Assembly: GCA_947625475.1 (NCBI GenBank)
Contig: CANQOL010000016.1
Span: forward strand, 1-64,000
Reading direction: 5' to 3'
Origin: an uncultured Acetatifactor sp.
GTDB lineage: Bacteria; Bacillota; Clostridia; Lachnospirales; Lachnospiraceae
Length of the DNA stretch: 64,000 bases
A program made the translations under genes and the position numbers. The notes beneath the pieces are model-generated. The model made no database searches. It was not told the DNA's origin and was given only the letters and a program-made list of their open reading frames with translations. Shown piece by piece: positions 51,752 through 57,941 of the stretch (its first letter is position 1; each line of letters begins with the position of its first letter).

Positions 51752-52780
51752 TTATTCGCTTACGATCGCCTCATATCCTTCGGGGATCGTGATGCCGAGC
51801 TGTGCGCAGATCTCCGCATTGTACTTCTTGGTCACATTGGGCGCGAAGCGCACGTCCATGGAAGAGATATCTGCGCCCTTCTCAAGGATTTCATACGCCA
51901 TCTCGCCGGTGGCATAACCCAGATCATAGTAGCTGATGGACAGCGTCGCAACGCCGCAGCCGCCGCAGATTCCTTCCTCACCTGCAATTACGGGCACCTT
52001 GGCGGGAACCACAACATTGTATACGGTCTCCGTCACATTGGCAAGGGTATTGTCGGTAGGTATGTAGAGCACATCGCACTCGCCTGCCGCCGTGGTCACA
52101 ACGGACTGTACTTCATTGGTGTCCGCAATGCCGTATGTCTGGTAAGGAATATTGTCCTCCTCCAGCGCCTGGCTGAACAGCCGGATCTGATAATCGGAAT
52201 TGGGCTCTGCCGTACAGTACAGAAGGCCCACCTTCTTTACATTGGGGAACAGCTCCAGGACCATATCCTCCTGCTGGTCGATGGGCGCCAGATCCGAGGT
52301 CCCGGAAATATTTCTGCCTGTGGAACCGGTCCAGTCCGCAATCTCAAGCGCGGTGGCATAGTCGGTAATGGAAGTCCCGAGAATGGGAATGCTGGTGGTC
52401 GCCGCCGCAGCGCACTGCAGAGGCGTGGTGGCATTCGCCAGAATCAGGTCAACGCCGTCGGACACAAAGCCGTTGCAGATGGTTCCCGCCACGTTCTGAT
52501 CGTTCTGTGCGTTCTGAAGCTGGAATTGCACCCTGTCCGCTCCCAGTTTGTCTACCAGTGCGTCCTGAAATCCCTGCGTGGCCGCATCCAACGCGGGGTG
52601 CTCCACCAGCTGGCAGATGCCGATCGTATATGTCCCGGCCGACGCGCTCCCTCCGGCATCATTGCCCGCTTCAGCAGCAGTGCCGCTCTCCTCCGTGCTC
52701 CCGGCATTGCCGCCGCAGCCTGCCAGCATCGTCATTGCCAGCACTGCGGTAAGCAGTACGGAAAGAACTCTTTTCTTCAT
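51752..52780 (-). CDS. ABC transporter substrate-binding lipoprotein (ABC_sub_bind family)
   Basis: A 342-aa lipoprotein. The signal peptide ends in the lipobox LAGC with Cys22, followed by an acidic/Gly linker. The mature domain starts YTIGICQLVEHPALDAATQGF, which is the hallmark of PF04392-type binding proteins, then VDLILANATTPLQCAAAAT, PILGTSITDYATALE and KVGLLYCTAEPNSDYQ. YIPTDNTLANV and PVIAGEEGICGGCGVATLS close the pocket. It delivers the ligand to the permease encoded next. The ligand is not evident. Confidence 0.93.
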   Translation of the reverse strand: MKKRVLSVLLTAVLAMTMLAGCGGNAGSTEESGTAAEAGNDAGGSASAGTYTIGICQLVEHPALDAATQGFQDALVDKLGADRVQFQLQNAQNDQNVAGTICNGFVSDGVDLILANATTPLQCAAAATTSIPILGTSITDYATALEIADWTGSTGRNISGTSDLAPIDQQEDMVLELFPNVKKVGLLYCTAEPNSDYQIRLFSQALEEDNIPYQTYGIADTNEVQSVVTTAAGECDVLYIPTDNTLANVTETVYNVVVPAKVPVIAGEEGICGGCGVATLSISYYDLGYATGEMAYEILEKGADISSMDVRFAPNVTKKYNAEICAQLGITIPEGYEAIVSE

Positions 52781-52848
52781 AATTTTCTCCTCCTTTATCC
52801 TGTCGCCGCTTTCACTTTTACTGTTTCAGACACGGCTCCATCTTAATA

Positions 52849-52877
52849 AATATAACTCGTTTCCCATAGTTCGTCAA
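52849..52877 (-). promoter_or_regulatory. Promoter of the ABC importer operon
   Basis: On the minus strand TTGACG (52877-52872), 17 nt, TATATT (52854-52849). Confidence 0.68.
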
Positions 52878-52955
52878 CATTTTTGACTGCATCATATTTT
52901 CTGAAGTTCCCTTTCAAATGTCATTAGAGTACTGTACGGAATGTTTGCCCTCGGC

Positions 52956-53732
52956 TTATTTTGGCTCCTCGACAACCGTTATTTCGACGCCTTTCTCTTC
53001 GACGGCGGCTATCTGATCCTCCATGCAGTCCCAGTCTGTGATAATGGAATCAAAAATATCCACATCACATACTTTAATAAAGGAATCGACGCCAATCTTT
53101 GAACTCGGTATAACAAGACATTTGCTGCGGCTGTTTTTAATCACAGTGCGTTGGAATGCTGCGGTTTCATCTGTACCGTTGGAGAGACCGAACTCTGCTG
53201 TCAGGCCTGCTCCGGTTATAAAGCAGAGGTCAAAATGTAATCTGCTTACAAATTCATTTGCCAGGCTATCTACGAGTGAGCCGCTTTGCCGCATCTTACC
53301 GCCGGCGATATATACGTCAATATTTTCAAAACCTCTGAGTTCCCTGCCAATATCAACCGAATTCACAACTACCGTGTAATGGATATCGCGAGGCAAAAAG
53401 GAAACCATAATATGGCCAAAGGATCCGCCGGTAAGATATACCGTGTCATTCTCACGGATTTTTCCCGCAGCGACACGGGAAATTTCTCTGTAGTTATCAA
53501 AGATAGGCATATCGTCAAAATTCCGATCGACCGGAGGCCTTACGTTCACCTGTCCTATCGAGATGGCACCGCCGTGAGTTCTCTTGCAAATGCCTTTTTG
53601 TTCGAGCAGCCGCAGATCCCTGCGTGCAGATTCATCGGATATCCCGTATTTACTGGTGATTTCGGCAATGGTGATCTTGCCGTTCTTTTTAATCGTATCT
53701 GAAATTTTTTGATGACGTTCTTCCATAAACAT
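52956..53732 (-). CDS. DeoR family transcriptional regulator
   Basis: A 258-aa regulator; the start is the ATG at 53732, seven bases after GGAGG (ATGs at 53738 and 53726 are less well placed). ERHQKISDTIKKNGKITIAEI and DESARRDLRLLEQKGICKRTHGG form the DeoR helix-turn-helix. The sugar-phosphate-sensing domain has VYLTGGSFGHIMVSFL, IDVYIAGGKMRQSGSLVDS and DLCFITGAGLTAEFGLSN. DeoR proteins usually sense a phosphorylated sugar. It stands beside the ABC importer, in the same orientation but with its own promoter. Confidence 0.92.
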   Translation of the reverse strand: MFMEERHQKISDTIKKNGKITIAEITSKYGISDESARRDLRLLEQKGICKRTHGGAISIGQVNVRPPVDRNFDDMPIFDNYREISRVAAGKIRENDTVYLTGGSFGHIMVSFLPRDIHYTVVVNSVDIGRELRGFENIDVYIAGGKMRQSGSLVDSLANEFVSRLHFDLCFITGAGLTAEFGLSNGTDETAAFQRTVIKNSRSKCLVIPSSKIGVDSFIKVCDVDIFDSIITDWDCMEDQIAAVEEKGVEITVVEEPK

Positions 53733-53781
53733 AACCATACCTCCAAATTGAGAATCATGTATTATCGAATTCGACATCATC

Positions 53782-53823
53782 ATTATACAACACAATCGGT
53801 AATAAGTCAACACAGTCGGTAAC
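53782..53823 (-). promoter_or_regulatory. Promoter and paired operator of the deoR-type gene
   Basis: On the minus strand TTGACT (53810-53805), 17 nt, TATAAT (53787-53782). Two direct repeats, CACAATCGGTAAT (53791-53803) and CACAGTCGGTAAC (53811-53823), are 20 bp apart, one in the spacer and one upstream of the -35 box, as expected for autorepression. Confidence 0.75.
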
Positions 53824-53862
53824 ATATTTTTCGTATATTTGCGCAAAGAAAACACTGACAGC

Positions 53863-54030
53863 TCACTCTGTAGACCGCAGCCGCTCCACGATGGTGATAC
53901 CTGCCATTTTTCGGCAGCACAGCCATGGGACAAGAGCAGAGACAGCCAGCAGGCAGAGATTTTTGACAGACATCTGTTCCGGCTTCATTTTTTCAATATC
54001 CCACAGCTTTTCCAGAAGCAGATTGCGGGT
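53863..54030 (-). pseudogene. Chimeric remnant of a second response regulator/kinase/permease module
   Basis: The minus strand reads in one frame LTRNLLLEKLWDI, then EKMKPEQMSVKNLCLL, then AVSALVPWLCCRKMAG and ITIVERLRSTE before a stop. These match, in order, the response regulator (62.6 kb), the start of the histidine kinase (62.45 kb) and the last residues of the FtsX permease (57.95 kb) encoded to the right, at near-identical DNA. Two internal deletions with short shared sequence at the joints explain it. The last 41 codons could still be translated from an ATG at 53988. The 54031-54098 stretch beyond shows nothing recognisable. Confidence 0.88.
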
Positions 54031-54098
54031 CAGGCCGCCTTCCGGCTGATTCCGAGGGTGAAGCCGGTCCCTTCAAGGCGGGCATCCCGGACGAGAGG

Positions 54099-56678
54099 TT
54101 ACCTCAAAAATATTCTCAGCAGCGGGCCGTAAAGCTTTCTCGCGTAGGGCTGGTAGCGCATGGGAAGGTCGATCCAGGTCTTTTTGTCCACAATGGACTT
54201 CCGATGAGAGAAGGCCTCAAAGCCCCGGGCGCCGTGGTAGGCGCCCATGCCGCTCTCGCCCACGCCTCCGAAGGGCATGGCGCTGGTGGCCAGGTGGATC
54301 ACCACGTCGTTGACGCACCCGCCGCCGTAGGGGATACGGGAGGTGACGGCAGAGATGTGTGATTTGTCCCTTGAGAAGATATAGAGCGCCAGGGGCTTTT
54401 GACGGCCGCGAAGGAGGGCGAAGATGTCCTCAAAATCGTCATAAGAAAGGACCGGCAGTATGGGGCCGAAGATTTCCTCGCCCATCACAGCGTCGTCCCA
54501 AGTGACGTTCGACATGACCGTAGGGGCGATTTGAAGCGTCTCCGGGCTGCTCTCCCCGCCAAGCACCACCTTTGACCGGTCGATGAGGCCCAGAAGGCGA
54601 TCAAAGTGCTTTTGGTTGACGATCTTCCCGTAGTCGGGATTTGTGAGGGGCTTTTCGCCGTACTGCCTGACAATTTCGACCTTTATGGCACTGACAAGCC
54701 GGTCCTTGACGCGCCTGTCACACAGAATGTAGTCCGGAGCCACGCAGGTCTGGCCGCAGTTTAAGTATTTGCCGAAGACAATGCGGCGGGCAGCAAGCTT
54801 TAAATCTGCCGTGGCATCCACGATGCAGGGGCTCTTGCCGCCAAGCTCCAAGACAGCCGGGATCAGCCGCTCGGCGCAGCGGCGCAGAACCTCGCGCCCC
54901 ACCGCCTGACTTCCGGTGAAGAACACCATGTCGAATTTCTGCTCCAGAAGCGCCTTGTTTTCCTCCCGGCCCCCGGTAATCACGGACACATACTCCGGCG
55001 GGAAACACTCGGACACCAGCTCCGCCACCACACGGCTTGTGGCGGGGGAGTAGGCGCTGGGCTTTAACACCGCCGTGTTCCCAGCGGCGATGGCGTCAGC
55101 AAGGGGGTCGACGGTCAGCAAAAATGGGTAATTCCACGGGCTCATGATCAGCACATTCCCATAAGGCACTGGCTTTATGTAGCTGCGGGAGGCGAACTGC
55201 GCAAGCGGTGTGGCGACGGTCTTTTCACGGCTCAACACCCGGACGTGGTTTATCATCCACGTTATCTCCGTCAGCGCAAGGCCGGACTCGCACATGAACC
55301 CCTCGTAGTCGCTCTTGCCAAGGTCGGCCTTCAACGCCTCCTCGATGTCCTTCTCATGCCGCTTTACTGCCTCTCGCAGCTTTTTGAGTGCCTCGACACG
55401 GTATTCCACCGACAGGGTCGCCCCGGAGGCGAAGAAGACTCGCTGCTTTTCCAATAGGGTTTCTATGTCCATGCTGTCGCCCCTGTCCATGACCTTGTAG
55501 TAAATCTTCTCGAGCCCGCCAGCGTCCATCAGCACCGGCACGGGGTAGAGAGGATTTGCCTCCTTTGCGGCGTTCCGGGCAAGCTTTGGCACGTCCTCCG
55601 TCCGAATTCCCTCCAGTTTCTCCGGGATGCCCATACGCGCGTTCATGTCGCGTATCTCGGCGATGAACCGCTCCGCCGCGTCCCGGTCTGGCTCCTCCGG
55701 CGCGGCGATCCCAGCGGCGACTGCCAGCTCGTGGAGCTTCTTATAGGCGGCCTCGCCGTAATAATCGAGAACGATCGGCATCAGCACAGCGTTGGCAAGG
55801 CCATGGGGGATGTTGTACGCCCCGCCCAATGAGTGCGCCACCGCATGGATGTATCCCACGTAGGATTTGGAGAATGCCCTCCCCGCCAAATAAGCGGCCG
55901 TCAACATATTCCGCCTGGACTCCTCGTCCCCGCCTAAGTATGCTCTTTCCAGATCGGCAAATATGAGCCTCACGGCTTCAAGGGCGTCGGCCCGCGTGTC
56001 CTTGGTGGTGGAACTGCCGATGTATGCCTCCACCGCGTGGGTCAGGGCGTCCATACCGGTGGTGGAGACCATGTGTTTGGGGAGACTTTTTGTGTTCTCC
56101 GGGTCCAGAACGGCAAGCTTGGGGATGAGCGGGAAGTCGTTTACCGGGAACTTGCGGCCCGTGTCGGAGTCGGTGATGACGGCGGCCAGGGTCACCTCAC
56201 TGCCCGTCCCGGCGGTGGTGGGCACGGCCACGAGATACGGGATGGGGAGCAGAATCTTTAAAATGCCGCCCATCCTGCCGATGGACTTGTGCGGCCTGGC
56301 GATCCGTGCGCCCACGGCCTTGGCGCAGTCAATGGCCGAGCCGCCGCCAAAGCCCACCAGGGCCTGACAGCCCTCCTTTATGTATTGTTCCCTCGCCTCC
56401 TCCACGTTCCTCACCGTGGGGTTGGCGACGGTCCTGTCAAAGACGCTGTACCCGATGCCGGCTCCGTCCAAGGCCGCCTCAAGGGATGTCAGAAGTCCCG
56501 CGTTTTTTACGCCAGCGTCAGTGACTATGAGGACCTTACCGATTTTTCGCGCCCTCAGCTTCCCCGGCACCTCGCCGACGCTCCCCATCACCTCCGGGTC
56601 ACGGTACGGCAGCACCGGGATCGCCAGCCTGAAGCAGAACTGGAAAGCGCGGCAGTATACTTTTACGATCGTGTTCAT
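54099..56678 (-). CDS. Iron-dependent alcohol dehydrogenase fused to ALDH3-type aldehyde dehydrogenase
   Basis: An 859-aa two-domain enzyme from ATG 56678 (GGGAGG upstream). Residues 1-400 are a Fe-ADH: GFGGGSAIDCAKAVGARIA, VPTTAGTGSEVT, and metal ligands D210, H214, H278 and H292 (TTGMDALTHAVEA, YIHAVAHSLGG, NIPHGLANA). Residues ~405-859 are an ALDH of the class 3 type: IMSPWNYPFLLTVDPLADAI, FFTGSQAVGREVL, catalytic E611 in LELGGKSP and C645 in GQTCVAPDYIL, and SAMPFGGVGESGMGAYHG. The order is opposite to AdhE (ALDH then ADH), and the ALDH is not the CoA-acylating type. It could oxidise an alcohol through aldehyde to acid, or dismutate aldehydes. The C-terminus RYQPYARKLYGPLLRIFLR is basic and hydrophobic, as in membrane-tethered fatty aldehyde dehydrogenases. 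Confidence 0.92.
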   Translation of the reverse strand: MNTIVKVYCRAFQFCFRLAIPVLPYRDPEVMGSVGEVPGKLRARKIGKVLIVTDAGVKNAGLLTSLEAALDGAGIGYSVFDRTVANPTVRNVEEAREQYIKEGCQALVGFGGGSAIDCAKAVGARIARPHKSIGRMGGILKILLPIPYLVAVPTTAGTGSEVTLAAVITDSDTGRKFPVNDFPLIPKLAVLDPENTKSLPKHMVSTTGMDALTHAVEAYIGSSTTKDTRADALEAVRLIFADLERAYLGGDEESRRNMLTAAYLAGRAFSKSYVGYIHAVAHSLGGAYNIPHGLANAVLMPIVLDYYGEAAYKKLHELAVAAGIAAPEEPDRDAAERFIAEIRDMNARMGIPEKLEGIRTEDVPKLARNAAKEANPLYPVPVLMDAGGLEKIYYKVMDRGDSMDIETLLEKQRVFFASGATLSVEYRVEALKKLREAVKRHEKDIEEALKADLGKSDYEGFMCESGLALTEITWMINHVRVLSREKTVATPLAQFASRSYIKPVPYGNVLIMSPWNYPFLLTVDPLADAIAAGNTAVLKPSAYSPATSRVVAELVSECFPPEYVSVITGGREENKALLEQKFDMVFFTGSQAVGREVLRRCAERLIPAVLELGGKSPCIVDATADLKLAARRIVFGKYLNCGQTCVAPDYILCDRRVKDRLVSAIKVEIVRQYGEKPLTNPDYGKIVNQKHFDRLLGLIDRSKVVLGGESSPETLQIAPTVMSNVTWDDAVMGEEIFGPILPVLSYDDFEDIFALLRGRQKPLALYIFSRDKSHISAVTSRIPYGGGCVNDVVIHLATSAMPFGGVGESGMGAYHGARGFEAFSHRKSIVDKKTWIDLPMRYQPYARKLYGPLLRIFLR

Positions 56679-56691
56679 TCTCGGCCTCCCT

Positions 56692-56862
56692 TCAAAACTC
56701 CATGGCGCAGAGCGCCTCGCCCAGCGCTCCGCAAAGCTGCGCCTTGCCGGAACCGCACCGATTGGGGCGGTCCAGCGTGGCGGTCCAGCCCTCGCCGCCA
56801 AGCTCCGCCGCCCTTGTCTGTGTTATGTCCGATGTCGAATCTGTAATGATCTTTACCGACAT
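56692..56862 (-). pseudogene. Truncated DegV-family gene
   Basis: From ATG 56862, with a strong AAGGAGG, the frame reads MSVKIITDSTSDITQTRAAE, the standard start of DegV fatty-acid-binding proteins (~280 aa). After 22 residues it turns into an unrelated GC-rich stretch and stops at 56 residues. The remainder of degV is missing. A TetR-type operator lies just upstream. The remnant sits between tetR and the ADH-ALDH gene and is probably still transcribed. Confidence 0.72.
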
Positions 56863-56882
56863 GTCTTCCTCCTTACTATTTT

Positions 56883-56901
56883 TCAGCACATTGTGTGCTG
56901 A
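56883..56901. promoter_or_regulatory. TetR-type operator, copy 1
   Basis: Perfect dyad TCAGCACA-TTG-TGTGCTGA between tetR and the degV remnant/ADH-ALDH gene. It matches copy 2 except for the loop. Confidence 0.85.
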
Positions 56902-56943
56902 TATGGTCAAAACACAGCGCCGTCTGGCGGCGCTATGTGAATC

Positions 56944-57525
56944 TTATACGGCCTTCATCCCGTCCAGGAGCACGCCGAAGGAGTAGCGGAAGCCTCGCAG
57001 TGCCTCCTCCTCGGGTATCTCCCGTGCCAGCGCGTCGGCATTGTAGCCGCGAATGAAGCACCAGATGGCGTAGCTCATGGCATCGGAGTCAAGCTCCGGC
57101 TTTGCCACGCCCTTCTCTTTCCCAAGCTCGATATATTCCCTGATGCGCTCCCGCCACCAGCGAAAATTCTCCGGCGACACGCTGTCCCGGCTGAAAACGT
57201 ACTGGTTCATGCCCGGCTTTAGCTTATACGAAAGAACAAGCGTCCCGGCAGCGATGTCCGTTATCTGCCCGAAGAAGTCGCCCTCCGGGTCAAACCGGTC
57301 CAGAATACTCTCCCGCATCCTGACGGCCATGTCCCGATAGACGATGGCCAGAACCTCCTCCACATTGTGAAAACGGTTGTAAAAGACCCTGTTCGTCACA
57401 CCCAGCGCCCGGATGATCTTCCTCACCGTGACCTCCCCGGCCCCCTCGCTCATCGCGAGCTCAGCCGCCTCGTTCACGATTTTCCCGCTCATCTCGTCAT
57501 GAATAAGCTGTCCGTCCTCCGGCAT
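56944..57525 (-). CDS. TetR/AcrR family repressor
   Basis: A 193-aa regulator from ATG 57525 (AAAGAGGTGGG upstream). KIVNEAAELAMSEGAGEVTVRK, then IIRALGVTNRVFYNRFHNVEEVLAIVYRD, split here for description, contain the TetR helix-turn-helix with its FYNRF recognition helix. The C-terminal domain has IWCFIRGYNADALAREIPEEEALRGF and FSFG-like end RYSFGVLLDGMKAV. It should bind the two identical dyads that flank it and respond to an alcohol, aldehyde or fatty-acid-like ligand handled by the ADH-ALDH enzyme. Confidence 0.92.
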   Translation of the reverse strand: MPEDGQLIHDEMSGKIVNEAAELAMSEGAGEVTVRKIIRALGVTNRVFYNRFHNVEEVLAIVYRDMAVRMRESILDRFDPEGDFFGQITDIAAGTLVLSYKLKPGMNQYVFSRDSVSPENFRWWRERIREYIELGKEKGVAKPELDSDAMSYAIWCFIRGYNADALAREIPEEEALRGFRYSFGVLLDGMKAV

Positions 57526-57538
57526 GTTCCCACCTCTT

Positions 57539-57557
57539 TCAGCACATCGTGTGCTGA
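57539..57557. promoter_or_regulatory. TetR-type operator, copy 2
   Basis: Perfect dyad TCAGCACA-TCG-TGTGCTGA immediately downstream of the tetR -10 box, positioned for autorepression. Confidence 0.88.
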
Positions 57558-57560
57558 TAA

Positions 57561-57589
57561 AGAATATCATACATCTCACGCAGTGTCAA
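57561..57589 (-). promoter_or_regulatory. Promoter of the tetR-ADH-ALDH operon
   Basis: On the minus strand TTGACA (57589-57584), 17 nt, TATTCT (57566-57561). Confidence 0.78.
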
Positions 57590-57671
57590 GCGAAACGAAT
57601 AAAGGTTCTTTGTGTGTATAATTCTTTACAAAATCAATATTTTCCAGTCTTCATCTCCTAAATTAATTTGA

Positions 57672-57824
57672 TTATCTTACTTCCATTTTATTAAGCGTCA
57701 CCATGTTAAAAATGTCAATAGCCTTTTGAAAGGAAAAAGCTTCCACACCATAGGAATTGTCTTTTTCCGGCCCCGCATTTTCGGTTAACAGTTCCATGCC
57801 CGCTTTCGCAGGCACTGCGTTCAT
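57672..57824 (-). CDS. Possible small ORF of unknown function (50 aa)
   Basis: In the gap between the permease and tetR, the minus strand encodes MNAVPAKAGMELLTENAG, then PEKDNSYGVEAFSFQKAI, then DIFNMVTLNKMEVR and a stop. Amino-acid composition looks protein-like, but the ribosome site is weak (GAAAGAAA) and I recognise no family. It could be a small protein, or the end of a decayed gene. The flanks 57600-57671 are AT-rich without clear features. Confidence 0.3.
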   Translation of the reverse strand: MNAVPAKAGMELLTENAGPEKDNSYGVEAFSFQKAIDIFNMVTLNKMEVR

Positions 57825-57856
57825 TTTTTGTTTCTTTCAAAAATTTTTTGGATGCG

Positions 57857-57897
57857 AAAAAGCCCCCTCTGATTCTTCTTCAAAAAGACCAGAGGGG
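57857..57897 (-). terminator. Terminator after the FtsX permease gene
   Basis: CCCCTCTG (57864-57871) pairs with CAGAGGGG (57890-57897). On the minus strand the stem is followed by GCTTTTTC. It closes the response regulator-kinase-ATPase-permease operon. Confidence 0.82.
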
Positions 57898-57941
57898 ATT
57901 TTTATAATGTGGCGAATATGTTCCGGCTATCTTTATTCGAC

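Noticed and set aside
53733-53933. Longer N-terminus for the DeoR protein
   Set aside because: The extra codons run through the promoter, the operator repeats and the permease-like scar; GGAGG marks the start near 53732.
53863-57900. Insertion sequence or integrative element carrying the ADH-ALDH gene
   Set aside because: No transposase, integrase or terminal inverted repeats were seen; flanking similarity comes from the duplicated two-component/permease module.
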